Made by a program: the position numbers and the translations under genes
Shown: positions 9,224 through 18,239 of the stretch, piece after piece
Layout: every line of letters begins with the position of its first letter
Position numbering within the stretch: the first letter of the stretch is position 1
DNA from: Flavobacteriaceae bacterium
Lineage (GTDB): Bacteria > Bacteroidota > Bacteroidia > Flavobacteriales > Flavobacteriaceae
DNA length: 64,000 nucleotides
Assembly: GCA_026710085.1 (NCBI GenBank)
Contig: JAPORT010000083.1
Coordinates: 1-64,000, forward strand
Direction: 5' to 3'
The notes under the pieces: model-generated
What the model was told of the DNA's origin: nothing
The model's input: the letters and a program-made list of their open reading frames with translations, nothing else
Databases searched by the model: none

Positions 9224-10834
9224 ATGAATCGGGGATTGATGTTTATGCTTTTGGGAAGTTTTCTAAGTTTTGGTCAAAGCCAAACAGGTTTGGAAGTCAA
9301 AGTAGATACGACGGAACTTAAAATTGGAGAGCTATTGAATCTGACTCTAGAATTAACGATTGATTCGCTTGCTGAAGTTGAGTTTCCTGCCAATCCACGT
9401 TTTGCTCCATTTGAAGTCATCGAAGAAAGTTTGCTCGACACCATCAAAGCTCAATCGCATTATACATTTGTTAAAAAATATGGACTGATTCAATTCGATT
9501 CAGGAAATTATATCATTCCTCAACAAGCCGTTTTTGTCAATGGCTTTATCCAAGTCAGTGATTCCATTCCCATTCGAGTCAACACCGTCGTTGTTGATAC
9601 ATTGCAACAACCCATGTTTGATATCAAACCCTTTGTGGAGATGAGTCGAAATTATGACCGTTTGATTCGAATCATTTTGTATGTGTTACTAGGGTTATTT
9701 GTTTTGGCTGGCATGATCCATACGTATGTTTTCAATAAACAACAAAAAAAACTACAAGAATTAGGATTATCCCCTTTTGAAAAAGCCCTAAAAGATTTAA
9801 AAAAATTAGAAACCCAACAATTAGCGTCTCAAAAAGATTACAAAGAATTCTATACCCAATTGGTTGATATTTTGAGGCATTATTTAGATAATGAAACCGA
9901 CATTGATGCCTTGGAAAGTACCTCAAGAGAATTACTCGACAAACTCAATCAATACCAAAAAGATAAAAAACTACCATTAGATTCTCAATGGATGGACAGT
10001 CTAGAAAGAGCTCTCAACAATGCCGACATGGTCAAATTTGCTCGAATGCAACTGAATCCCCAAATGGCTCAAAGCGATAAAGAATTAGTCCAAACAACAG
10101 TGATTGATGTCAGAGAAGCTCTGCCAGAACCTACCGAAGAAGAATTAAAAGAAACCCAAGCCTTTCAAATAACCCTTGCAAAAAAGAAAAAAAAACAGCA
10201 GCTCATTTATGGATTGAGTTCATTTTTTGGACTCTTGGTCATCGGATTGGTGATTTCGATGCTTGTCTACGGGTATTATCCAGTTCGAGATACCCTATTG
10301 GGGTATCCGACCAAAAGAATGATGCAATCTGACTGGATACAGTCAGAGTATGGTTGGCCATCGGTTCAATTGACAACCCCCCAAGTACTCATTCGCCAAG
10401 AAACCGCAAAACAAGAAGAATCTTTTTTTGAATTAGGTGTGGTTGGAGACCGATTTTATAGCTCACTGTATCATGGCCCTTTTGATCCCGAAATTGCCAC
10501 GGATCAGGATTCCATAGCGCAGCCAAATGGTGAGCTGTTTATTGAAAAAGTGTCGGACCAAATCCAAGAATTAGGTGGACGTAATATATTTATTGATGGA
10601 AATCAAATCTCCCTACCAAAAGGAGACCAAGCGCTATCCATTGAAGGAAGGTTTGATTTTGGAGGTGATGCCCCAACTCAAACAAACCGTTATGATTTTA
10701 CAGTGATACTTATCTTATTTGAGCAAAGGCAAATTAATTTGAAAATGATTTATCCATCCGATGATCGGTATGCTTCAGAAATTAAAAATCGCATCCTTGA
10801 AAGTTTTGAAATTCAAAATCAAGCAGAGCCATGA
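9224..10834 (+). CDS. Two-helix membrane protein of the Bat operon
   Basis: 536-residue protein with a signal peptide (LMFMLLGSFLSFGQS) and a BatD-like N-terminal domain that begins with LEVKVDTTELKIGELLNL. A first membrane segment (IRIILYVLLGLFVLAGMIHT) lies near residues 145-165. A long charged cytoplasmic region rich in Lys and Gln follows, with HYLDNETDIDALESTSREL, a motif shared with DUF4381-like proteins. A second membrane segment (LSSFFGLLVIGLVISMLVYG) lies near 330-350. The last 185 residues are outside the membrane and match nothing I recognise. It sits exactly where many Bacteroidota Bat operons carry an extra uncharacterised gene. The stop overlaps the batA start by four bases (ATGA). 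Confidence 0.75.
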   Translation: MNRGLMFMLLGSFLSFGQSQTGLEVKVDTTELKIGELLNLTLELTIDSLAEVEFPANPRFAPFEVIEESLLDTIKAQSHYTFVKKYGLIQFDSGNYIIPQQAVFVNGFIQVSDSIPIRVNTVVVDTLQQPMFDIKPFVEMSRNYDRLIRIILYVLLGLFVLAGMIHTYVFNKQQKKLQELGLSPFEKALKDLKKLETQQLASQKDYKEFYTQLVDILRHYLDNETDIDALESTSRELLDKLNQYQKDKKLPLDSQWMDSLERALNNADMVKFARMQLNPQMAQSDKELVQTTVIDVREALPEPTEEELKETQAFQITLAKKKKKQQLIYGLSSFFGLLVIGLVISMLVYGYYPVRDTLLGYPTKRMMQSDWIQSEYGWPSVQLTTPQVLIRQETAKQEESFFELGVVGDRFYSSLYHGPFDPEIATDQDSIAQPNGELFIEKVSDQIQELGGRNIFIDGNQISLPKGDQALSIEGRFDFGGDAPTQTNRYDFTVILILFEQRQINLKMIYPSDDRYASEIKNRILESFEIQNQAEP

Positions 10835-11835
10835 TCGATCAAATCGTTTTTAAAAACCCTGAATTTCTTTGGCTGTTATGTTTGATGCCCATCGGAGCTA
10901 TTGGGTACTACTTGTTTTGGACTAGTTCACGTCCATTGGTCAAACTGCCAACATTAGAAGGATTCAAGCATTCTAGTTCGATCATTTCAAAAGCACAAGC
11001 GATATTGCCAGGTTTACATTTATTGGCTTTAGGCTTTTTGATTCTTGGGTTAGCTCGCCCACAAGTAGTCGATGTTTCCACGCAGTCCTATACTTCTTCG
11101 GGGATTGATATTGTCATGGCGATTGATGTTTCATCGAGCATGTTGGCGCGAGATTTGAAACCCAATCGATTGACAGCGTTAAAAGAGGTCGCTGCTAATT
11201 TTATTGAAGATCGTTATACCGATCGCATTGGTTTGGTGGTCTATGCAGGAGAAAGTTACACCAAAACCCCGATCACAAGTGATCAAACAATTGTCAAAAA
11301 TGCATTGAGTCAAGTCTCATATCAAGGAGTTTTACAAGATGGGACTGCTATTGGAATGGGTTTGGCTACGGCCGTTAATCGATTGAAAGATAGCAAATCA
11401 AAAAGTAAAGTCATTATCTTATTGACTGATGGAGTCAATAACTCGGGATTTATTGACCCATTAGCCGCTGTCGAATTAGCGAAAGAGTTCAATATAAAAA
11501 CGTATACCATTGGTTTGGGAAGCAATGGAAAAGCCATGGCCCCAATCGCCATATTACCTAATGGACAGTTTCAATATGGATTGACGGAAGTCGAAATCGA
11601 TCAAGAATTATTACAAGAAATTGCCCAATCCACAGGTGGGCAGTATTTTAGAGCCACCGATAATCGTAGCTTAGAAGAGATCTATGATGAAATCAACAAA
11701 CTCGAAAAAACAGAAATAGAAGAATTGAAATATTATAATTATCAAGAAATGTATCGAATACCAGTGATTGTCGGATTGGTATTGTTATTGATTCAGTGGA
11801 CGTTGAAAAAAACCCTTTTTAGAAGTTTTATCTAG
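10831..11835 (+). CDS. batA: BatA: membrane-anchored VWA-domain protein
   Basis: 334 residues with two N-terminal hydrophobic segments (EFLWLLCLMPIGAIGYYLFW and LLALGFLILGL) and a C-terminal one (IPVIVGLVLLLIQWTL). Between them lies a von Willebrand A domain. Its metal-binding MIDAS motif is complete: DVSSSM, a Thr in GTAIGMG, and LLTDGVNN. The family is known from Bacteroides fragilis, where bat genes aid survival under oxygen. The domain faces the periplasm and probably binds protein partners through its metal ion. It is followed by batB with no gap. Confidence 0.95.
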   Translation: MIDQIVFKNPEFLWLLCLMPIGAIGYYLFWTSSRPLVKLPTLEGFKHSSSIISKAQAILPGLHLLALGFLILGLARPQVVDVSTQSYTSSGIDIVMAIDVSSSMLARDLKPNRLTALKEVAANFIEDRYTDRIGLVVYAGESYTKTPITSDQTIVKNALSQVSYQGVLQDGTAIGMGLATAVNRLKDSKSKSKVIILLTDGVNNSGFIDPLAAVELAKEFNIKTYTIGLGSNGKAMAPIAILPNGQFQYGLTEVEIDQELLQEIAQSTGGQYFRATDNRSLEEIYDEINKLEKTEIEELKYYNYQEMYRIPVIVGLVLLLIQWTLKKTLFRSFI

Positions 11836-12882
11836 ATGTATCAATTAGACAATAGCACGTATTTCTACAGTTTATTATTGTTACCAATACTTTGGTTGGG
11901 ATATTATCTAGTCAAACGGTGGAAACGCAAGGCGCAACGATCGTTTGCAACATCAGAAATGCTTGATGTCTTATCCCCCAATCGTTCTAAATTCAAGCCT
12001 GGACTGAAGCTATTTCTTTATTCATTGGTCATGGGACTGCTGAGCATTTCTTTGGTGAACCCAAAAATAGGGTCAGAAGTTGAAACGGTGAGGCGTCAAG
12101 GAGTCGATATTGTTTTTGCTGTCGATGTTTCTAAAAGCATGTTGGCTGAAGATGTCGCTCCAAACCGAATCGAAAAAGCCAAACATTTGGTCCACTCTAT
12201 TATTTCTGAATTAGTCAGTGATCGAGTTGGTATTGTGGCCTACGCCGCTCAAGCCATACCACAGTTACCCATCACTACAGATTACGGAGCTGCCAAAATG
12301 TTTTTACAAGCTCTCAATACGGATATGCTTTCATCTCAAGGAACCGCTTTATCAAGCGCTATCGATTTATCTTCATCCTATTTTGACCAATCCAACCAAG
12401 TCAATAAAATTATTTTTTTGTTGACCGATGGTGAAGATCACCAACAGCAAATTGAAAGTGCTGTTGAAGCCTCAGTAGAAAAAGGAATTAAAATATTCAC
12501 GATAGGCATCGGTACAGAAACTGGAGCCCCAATTCCAATCAAACGTGGAGGGGTCATTGAATCTTATAAAAAAGATTTAGATGGAAATGTGGTCATTACC
12601 CAGCGCAATAGCCAAATTCTTCAAAACGTTGCCCTCATGTCTCAAGGAAAGTACCAAGATGGCAATGACACACAAGCTGTTTTGGATTTTGTTGCCCAAG
12701 CGTTGGGTCAAATGGATAAAAAAGAATTTGAAAGTCAAGAATTCGTCAGGTATAAAGATCGCTTTCAACCCTTTATCTTCATAGCAATTGTCTTGCTCTT
12801 TTTAGATATTTTTATCTTTGAGACCAAGACAAAATGGATACAACGAATCAATTTATTCAATGAAAATCAGTCGGCTCAATAA
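11836..12882 (+). CDS. batB: BatB: membrane-anchored VWA-domain protein
   Basis: 348 residues, a paralogue of the preceding BatA. Hydrophobic segments near residues 10-25 and 55-75 precede a von Willebrand A domain with a complete MIDAS motif: DVSKSM, GTALSSA and LLTDGEDH. A C-terminal segment (PFIFIAIVLLFLDIFIF) anchors it again. The ATG follows the batA stop directly (TAGATG), which points to coupled translation. The 3' end overlaps the start of batC by 23 bases. Confidence 0.95.
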   Translation: MYQLDNSTYFYSLLLLPILWLGYYLVKRWKRKAQRSFATSEMLDVLSPNRSKFKPGLKLFLYSLVMGLLSISLVNPKIGSEVETVRRQGVDIVFAVDVSKSMLAEDVAPNRIEKAKHLVHSIISELVSDRVGIVAYAAQAIPQLPITTDYGAAKMFLQALNTDMLSSQGTALSSAIDLSSSYFDQSNQVNKIIFLLTDGEDHQQQIESAVEASVEKGIKIFTIGIGTETGAPIPIKRGGVIESYKKDLDGNVVITQRNSQILQNVALMSQGKYQDGNDTQAVLDFVAQALGQMDKKEFESQEFVRYKDRFQPFIFIAIVLLFLDIFIFETKTKWIQRINLFNENQSAQ

Positions 12883-13648
12883 GTTCGTTTTGATTGGTTT
12901 TGTGGGTATCGTTTGGTCCTCAGTAGATGCCCAGGAATCCCAAAACTTAATTCATCAAGGCAATCAAAAATTGGTTGAAGAATCCTATGCAGAGGCGGAA
13001 TCTAAATATAGAAAAGCAGTTTCCAGTTCACCCCAACAGATTGAGGGTGTTTTTAATCTAGGCAATGTTCATTACCGGAGTGAAGATTATCAAGAAGCTT
13101 CCCAACGATTTCTTCAAACCCAAAAACTAGCGACATCTAAGGAAAAAAGACACCAAGCATTTCATAATTTGGGAAATTCATTCATGAAAAAAAAAGATTA
13201 CCCGAGGGCTGTTGAAGCCTATAAAAATGCTCTTCGTAATAATCCCAAAGATGATGAAACGCGGTACAACTATGCTTTGGCTAAATCTCTATTAGAACAA
13301 GAAAGACAACAAGAGGATCAGTCAAATCAGGATCAAGAAAATCAAGATCAGGAACAAAACGATCAATCAGAACAGGATCAAGAAAATCAAGATCAGAATA
13401 ATCAATCGGAAGATGATTCTTCGGACCAGAATCAAGACGATGGGCAAAATCAACCGGAGAATCAATCAGAACAAAATCAGCAAGACCAACAAAATCAAAA
13501 CCCACAACAACCCCAACAGAGTCGATTATCTCCTCAGCAAATAAAGAATCTCTTAGAAGCGATGGATAATCAAGAAAAAAACGTTCAAGAAAAAATCAAT
13601 GCACAAAGAGTGAGAGGGACATCCCAAAGCGCAAGAAAAGATTGGTAA
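12860..13648 (+). CDS. batC: BatC: TPR protein with an acidic Gln/Asn/Asp-rich tail
   Basis: 262 residues from ATG 12860, chosen because it places a signal-like stretch (LNKFVLIGFVGIVWSSVDAQ) at the N-terminus; it overlaps batB by 23 bases. TPR repeats fill residues about 25-145 (GVFNLGNVHYRSEDYQEA and AFHNLGNSFMKKKDYPRA). Then come about 75 residues of repeated QDQENQDQ-like sequence, encoded by imperfect CAAGATCAGGAA repeats near 13310-13510. The tail ends in a short basic stretch. TPRs mediate protein contacts, so BatC probably links the VWA proteins into a complex. The repeats could change length by slippage. Confidence 0.92.
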   Translation: MKISRLNKFVLIGFVGIVWSSVDAQESQNLIHQGNQKLVEESYAEAESKYRKAVSSSPQQIEGVFNLGNVHYRSEDYQEASQRFLQTQKLATSKEKRHQAFHNLGNSFMKKKDYPRAVEAYKNALRNNPKDDETRYNYALAKSLLEQERQQEDQSNQDQENQDQEQNDQSEQDQENQDQNNQSEDDSSDQNQDDGQNQPENQSEQNQQDQQNQNPQQPQQSRLSPQQIKNLLEAMDNQEKNVQEKINAQRVRGTSQSARKDW

Positions 13649-13650
13649 AC

Positions 13651-15426
13651 ATGGGAGTCAAAGGTTCCGTTTTACTTTGGATTTGTATGTTGTTGCCTTT
13701 GAAGGTCTTTTCTCAAATCACCTTTGAAGCCAACCTAAGTCGAGACAAAATTGGCTTAAATGAAAATTTACAAGTCGAGTTTGTGATGAATGAAAATGGA
13801 GATAATTTTATTCCCCCATCATTTGAAGGGTTTCGAGTCATTAGTGGCCCTTCGCAAAGCGTGTCTCGTCAGTACATCAATGGAGTGAGTTCGTTTTCGA
13901 AAGCCTATTCCTATTTTTTACAACCCAATCGAAAAGGCCTCATTACGATTGGACAAGCTAGTGTCACGATAGAAGGAGAAGTCTATAAAACAACGCCAAT
14001 AACGGTTGAGGTTCTTGATGCGGTTGAAAAACCAAATGACCCCAATAATTTCCAATTTCAAATACAAGACAATGTTCATCTGGTGGCCCATATTTCTGAT
14101 GAATCACCGTATGTCAATCAGGGCGTACTTGTGGAATACAAACTGTATTTCCAAAATCCTGTCAATATTTCGGATGTTACTCAGATAAACACACCATCAT
14201 ATGCTGATTTTTGGAGTAATAATATCGATATAGGTCAAATCAAAGTCAATCCAAGAGGAACCTACAAAGGACAGCCTTACAATGAAGTTTTATGGAAAAA
14301 AGTATTGTTGTATCCTCAACGATCAGGGGTTATCGAGTTAGAACCTTTGGTTTTGGGAATGGCCATTAGTGTTCCGACCAATCGAAGAGATTTATTTGGC
14401 AGCCGCATTTATAATCAGATTCAAGAAAATATGAGCACCTCCCCGAGAACCATTAGGGTTAAAGATTTGCCCACAGAAGGACAACCAGCTGGATTTTCAG
14501 GAGCCGTTGGAAATTTCGACTTTAATGTTTTGGCTAACAAAACGAGCTTGAACAGTTCGGAATCACTTCAAATCAGAGTTAAGGTGGATGGCAGAGGAAA
14601 CTTAGGTTTATTTCCTTTACCAGAGTTGACAGCTCCCGGTAATTTGGAAGTGTTTCAACCAGAAAGAAATGAAAACATGAGTATTCGAGGAAGTTCTTCA
14701 ACGGGACAAATTGAAGATGTTTATACCATTGTTTCGAAGGTTCAAGGAAACTATCCCATACCTTCATTGACCTTTTCTTATTTCGATCCCGAACAAGAAG
14801 TTTATAGAATGATCAATTCTCAAGAACTCATCATTTCGGTTTATGGAGGTCCAGCAGACCCAACATCCACAAGTGGAACGCTCAATCAAGCAAATCAATC
14901 GACTAATTTGGTGACGGGGCAAACGAAATCCTTCCGATTCATCAAACTCAACACCTCTTTTGAAAAGATATCAGAAAAAGGTTTTTGGTACAGCACATTG
15001 TTTTGGACATTGTTTTTAATCCCTTTTGTATTGATGATTCTGGCTGTACTGGTTAAAAGGTTTTTATTTCATCGAAAAGAGGACGTTCAATCCAAACAAC
15101 AAAAAATTGCCAATCGATTGGCCAAAAAGTTTTTGAGTGCGGCAAAAAAGCAAATGAACGAATCTTCTGCCTTTTATTTGGCGCTAGAAAAAGGACTGCA
15201 CACCTATTTAAAAGCGAAACTGAAAATTGAGACCGTTGAATTTAGTAAAGATAAGATTCAAAAGTTGCTCGATCAGAATGGAGTCAACCATGAGATTATC
15301 CAAGAGTTTCGGGCTCTTTTGAGTAACTGTGAACAAGCTCGCTATGGACTTGGTTCAGCAGCCAATATAGAACATGATTTTAATAGTGCAAGTCGAATCA
15401 TGGCACAAATAGACAAACAGCTTTAA
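13651..15426 (+). CDS. batD: BatD: oxygen-tolerance membrane protein
   Basis: 591 residues from ATG 13651, two bases after the batC stop; a TTG at 13642 is an alternative. A signal peptide (VLLWICMLLPLKVFSQ) is followed by the BatD domain, a long beta-rich periplasmic region with the motifs NENLQVEFVMNENG and FIPPSFEGFRVISGPSQS, the family hallmark. One membrane helix (FWTLFLIPFVLMILAVLVK) lies near residue 450. The cytoplasmic end is a conserved helical domain (FYLALEKGLHTYLKAKL, NCEQARYG). The architecture is standard. Confidence 0.95.
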   Translation: MGVKGSVLLWICMLLPLKVFSQITFEANLSRDKIGLNENLQVEFVMNENGDNFIPPSFEGFRVISGPSQSVSRQYINGVSSFSKAYSYFLQPNRKGLITIGQASVTIEGEVYKTTPITVEVLDAVEKPNDPNNFQFQIQDNVHLVAHISDESPYVNQGVLVEYKLYFQNPVNISDVTQINTPSYADFWSNNIDIGQIKVNPRGTYKGQPYNEVLWKKVLLYPQRSGVIELEPLVLGMAISVPTNRRDLFGSRIYNQIQENMSTSPRTIRVKDLPTEGQPAGFSGAVGNFDFNVLANKTSLNSSESLQIRVKVDGRGNLGLFPLPELTAPGNLEVFQPERNENMSIRGSSSTGQIEDVYTIVSKVQGNYPIPSLTFSYFDPEQEVYRMINSQELIISVYGGPADPTSTSGTLNQANQSTNLVTGQTKSFRFIKLNTSFEKISEKGFWYSTLFWTLFLIPFVLMILAVLVKRFLFHRKEDVQSKQQKIANRLAKKFLSAAKKQMNESSAFYLALEKGLHTYLKAKLKIETVEFSKDKIQKLLDQNGVNHEIIQEFRALLSNCEQARYGLGSAANIEHDFNSASRIMAQIDKQL

Positions 15427-15427
15427 A

Positions 15428-16225
15428 ATGATTTCAAACAAGACATCTTGTTTCACGATTAATTTAAAAGTGAGTTGTAGTTTGCTTTTATTGTCTTTGA
15501 GTTCGGTTTTGCTTTGGAGTCAATCAGCTTTAGATGAAATATTTGATCAAGGAAATGAAGCATATAATAATGGGGAGTTTCAACAAGCCTTGTTGTTTTA
15601 TAATCAAATCATAGAGCAAGGCAAGCACAGCCCAGAATTGTTTTTCAATATGGCCAACAGTTATTATCGACTGAATATGGTTGCTGAGGCCAATTTTTAT
15701 TATGAAAAAGCCAAATTGTTAGACCCAGTTAATGAAGATATCCTCACCAATAGTGAGTTTGCTCAAAACATGACGTTGGACACCATTGTTCCTTTAAGAG
15801 TTTCTCCAGTTCAGCAGCTCTTATCGAATTATTTCAGACTGTTTTCAATCGATATGTGGGCTTACATGGCTGTCATTATTGGGTGGGGCATGCTCATCGT
15901 GTTTGTTTGGTTTTTATGGACCAAAAGACCAGCTCAAAAAAAACTTCTTTTTGGAGGTTTCTGTTTCTTTTTGTTACTATGGAGTTTATCTTCTGTAACA
16001 ACATATCACTTAAATAACTATAAAAAGAATCGCGCGTTTGCCATTATTTTTTCAGAACAGATAGAGATTTATTCAGAACCCAATCAACGTTCTGAAATTC
16101 AATTTTATCTCCATGAAGGAACAAAAGTGGAATTGATTGAAAGCTTACAACAGTGGCAAAATATTCGTCTTGCTAATGGAGCCAGTGGTTGGGTCAATAA
16201 TGCTGAGTTGAAAATGATCGAATGA
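15428..16225 (+). CDS. batE: BatE: TPR and SH3-like protein
   Basis: 265 residues, starting one base after the batD stop. A signal or anchor segment (SCSLLLLSLSSVLLWSQ) is followed by TPR units (DEIFDQGNEAYNNGEFQQAL, PELFFNMANSYYRLNMVAEA) up to about residue 100. Two membrane helices lie near 140-160 and 175-195. The C-terminal 60 residues form an SH3-like domain (EIYSEPNQRSEIQFYLHEGTK, ASGWVNNAELKMI). It closes the Bat operon and converges on cvpA with only one base between the two stop codons. Confidence 0.92.
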   Translation: MISNKTSCFTINLKVSCSLLLLSLSSVLLWSQSALDEIFDQGNEAYNNGEFQQALLFYNQIIEQGKHSPELFFNMANSYYRLNMVAEANFYYEKAKLLDPVNEDILTNSEFAQNMTLDTIVPLRVSPVQQLLSNYFRLFSIDMWAYMAVIIGWGMLIVFVWFLWTKRPAQKKLLFGGFCFFLLLWSLSSVTTYHLNNYKKNRAFAIIFSEQIEIYSEPNQRSEIQFYLHEGTKVELIESLQQWQNIRLANGASGWVNNAELKMIE

Positions 16226-16226
16226 T

Positions 16227-16748
16227 TCAAGGGACTTGAATTATATTCGGACTTTCTGTTGACTTATTGTTGATGAAATCCAATATGGACTCGCCTAGAT
16301 CGAGATTGAATTGGTATAAAATGGAATGATCAAAATAAGCTTGAGGAATGATATGTATCACATCATTAACTCTTTGAGTAATGACAGTCAATAAACAAAG
16401 CAATAAGATGGCTTTGATGACGCCAAGAACAATGCCTAATAATTTGTTGAGCCACCCTAGGAAAATCAGTTTGAGAAATTTAGTCATGAGATTTCCAATC
16501 AAATGCATGATCATCACCGATAAGGCAAACACAACAAGAAAGACCACGATTTGAATTAATTCAAAACTAAAAGCTACATGCTGGCTGAGGAACTTGGCAA
16601 TAGGGTTCGTGTATTTGAGTGCGACAATGATTCCAATAAATACAGAAGCGATTTGAGTTAATTCAAGCACAAAACCATTAGAATACCCCCTAATGACACC
16701 AATGAGGAGAATCACACCTCCAATGATATCTAAAAGGTAGTCATCCAT
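16227..16748 (-). CDS. CvpA-family inner-membrane protein
   Basis: 173 residues with four hydrophobic segments: LDIIGGVILLIGVIRGY, ITQIASVFIGIIVALKY (read ELTQIASVFIGIIVAL), LIQIVVFLVVFALSVMIM and LLGIVLGVIKAILLLCLLTV. The start YLLDIIGGVILLIGVIRGYSNG and the G-x-I-x-G pattern in the last helix are typical of CvpA (colicin V production) proteins. The family affects envelope and bile or antimicrobial resistance in other bacteria, with unknown biochemical activity. It is encoded alone on this strand. Confidence 0.88.
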   Translation of the reverse strand: MDDYLLDIIGGVILLIGVIRGYSNGFVLELTQIASVFIGIIVALKYTNPIAKFLSQHVAFSFELIQIVVFLVVFALSVMIMHLIGNLMTKFLKLIFLGWLNKLLGIVLGVIKAILLLCLLTVITQRVNDVIHIIPQAYFDHSILYQFNLDLGESILDFINNKSTESPNIIQVP

Positions 16749-16943
16749 CGATTAACAAACCAACTTTTTGACATGCCGTTTCATGTGATGGCATAGACTA
16801 CATAGGGATGAAAGAAGTTTCCAAAAGATTTTAACATTTCATATTCTAGTGCGGACAAAAATACCAAATGAAGGGTATCGAATTGAATCAAACTTCAGGT
16901 GTTTGTTCGTTTATGAATCGGAAATGAGTTTCAATAGGCTCAC

Positions 16944-16951
16944 TATCTTTG
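16944..16951 (+). promoter_or_regulatory. Bacteroidota -7 promoter element before the 114-residue gene
   Basis: TATCTTTG matches the TAnnTTTG -7 consensus. I see no good TTTG 19-21 bases upstream, so the -33 element is weak. The element overlaps the TTG at 16949, which therefore should not be the start codon of the following gene. Confidence 0.45.
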
Positions 16952-16972
16952 CGACAAGCAATCAATAAAAAT

Positions 16973-17317
16973 TTGAATAAAAAGCAAAAATGGGATTCGT
17001 TAGTTGAAAAACTTTCAAAAAAATTTTCTTTTGGTGAAAATATTGATATTGAAGGGATTCTCTTTCTCATCGGATTACAAGAATATAACAAGCCTTATCA
17101 GAAATTTCGAAAAGACGATAATGTTAATTTAATTCATATTGGTATTTGCACCATCTTAGAACCTTATGGGTATTACTCTTTTGACCAGTATGATCAAGAT
17201 GGTTGGCCACATTTTAAATTGGAAGAAAAACTTCCCAATCTAAAATCAGGGGAACAAATTGTTTTGCTTAAGAGTGCCATTTTAGAGTACTTTTCTAAAA
17301 CAGAGTTAAACGCATAA
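16973..17317 (+). CDS. Conserved Bacteroidota protein of unknown function
   Basis: 114 residues from TTG 16973 (MNKKQKWDSLVEKLSKKF). Conserved-looking blocks are IDIEGILFLIGLQEYNK, NLIHIGICTILEPYGYYSF and DQDGWPHFKLEEKLP. I recognise this as a protein found widely in Bacteroidota but with no known role. There is no ATG in frame: an ATG near 16989 is in another frame. A TTG at 16949 is also possible but lies inside the probable -7 promoter element, so 16973 is preferred. It has no signal peptide or membrane helix. Confidence 0.7.
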   Translation: MNKKQKWDSLVEKLSKKFSFGENIDIEGILFLIGLQEYNKPYQKFRKDDNVNLIHIGICTILEPYGYYSFDQYDQDGWPHFKLEEKLPNLKSGEQIVLLKSAILEYFSKTELNA

Positions 17318-17412
17318 CTCTAGAAACCCTACAGCATTTTCTTGTTTTTAACCATTCAAAAGAGGTGAATTGTCCTCCCCCGATTTTAGAGCAGTGATTG
17401 CCCCAGTTTAAG

Positions 17413-17769
17413 TTATGTCGAAGATTTGTTTTTGCTTTGAATTGAAGCTTTAAAAGTTCCTCGAGCTATGATAACTACTAAAGTTGTTAAAACAACGGTG
17501 ATTGTCGTTATGGAGACAATGACAACGGAATCGGAATAAACATGATGTTTGGTATTCCAAATAACTAACCAATGTATGGAAATTATCCATAGGGGAATAA
17601 AAAATATTAGAAACCAACCATAAAATGTTCTGAGTCTGTGATTTGCTCGTTCTCTTTGGTATCTAACCTTTCTCGTTTTCGCATCATATCATTCTCCTTC
17701 GGTTACTTTAGATTTTTTATCCTTTTCAGTTCTTTCTATGAGCTTGGATTCCTTTGCCTCTTTATTCAT
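17413..17769 (-). pseudogene. Two-helix small membrane protein, possible Panacea-linked toxin, broken by in-frame TGA
   Basis: Not found by a simple ORF scan because of an in-frame TGA at 17691-17689. From ATG 17769 the frame reads MNKEAKESKLIERTEKDKK and on to codon 26, then TGA, then continues open for about 91 codons to TAA at 17415-17413. The downstream part holds two clear membrane helices (YGWFLIFFIPLWIISIHWLV and VVIVSITTITVVLTTLVVII) and a short basic tail. The charged N-terminus plus two helices, and a position 26 bases after the Panacea gene, fit a small membrane-acting toxin of a toxin-antitoxin pair. The stop could be a disabling mutation, a sequencing error, or an allele that avoids toxicity. 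A good AAGGAG lies just before an ATGATG at 17686, but that frame ends after 26 codons. Confidence 0.55.
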
Positions 17770-17795
17770 ATAAACTCGCTATTTTCTTTGATCAA

Positions 17796-18239
17796 TTATA
17801 TTTTACCTAACTTCAGTCTCAAATAATAAGATTTAATTCTTCTAAAGGGAATTTCTTTTTCAATCAAATCATCATAAGTCTTCCACCAAGGAGTCTCTTT
17901 TTCGTGAGTTAAGAAAACTAAATGTCCTGACGAGGCGTTTTTATAAGTTCTCCACAGCATATCTAAGGTTTGACGAGTTTCAGAGTTGATTTCTCTCTCA
18001 TCGGCATCTTTAATGATATTCTTTTTCAAATCGTAGATAACCGCTTTGGTCCCCTCTTCGATTTTTCTTCCTTCAAACTTTTTAAATTGATGGTAAAGTG
18101 ATGGAATCACGGGGCCATATTTCCACGCTCTTATGGAATCCTTAAACAGCACTTTTTTAGACCCTAAAACGAGACTCCAACCAAAAAAGATGTAGACGAG
18201 TTTTTGTAGTTTTAAGTTCGTTATTTCTACGCTGTCCAT
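17796..18239 (-). CDS. Panacea-domain (SocA-like/DUF4065) antitoxin
   Basis: 147 residues from the first ATG. It carries the DUF4065/Panacea signature: TNLKLQKLVYIFFGWSL, RAWKYGPVIPSLYHQFKKF and SSGHLVFLTHEKETPWW. Panacea proteins are antitoxins that neutralise very different toxins encoded beside them. The conserved N-terminal block (YTAAHIANYILEKAS) is encoded in the same frame upstream of this ATG, up to about 18320, but no ATG, GTG or TTG precedes it before the TGA at 18323-18321. Either initiation is at an AUA codon (18320 or 18314) or the start has been lost. A membrane-protein gene follows 26 bases downstream. Confidence 0.8.
   Translation of the reverse strand: MDSVEITNLKLQKLVYIFFGWSLVLGSKKVLFKDSIRAWKYGPVIPSLYHQFKKFEGRKIEEGTKAVIYDLKKNIIKDADEREINSETRQTLDMLWRTYKNASSGHLVFLTHEKETPWWKTYDDLIEKEIPFRRIKSYYLRLKLGKI

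Noticed and set aside
13281..13505. Minus-strand frame across the batC repeat
   Set aside because: It is the complement of the repeated Gln/Asp codons, which are free of stops by chance.
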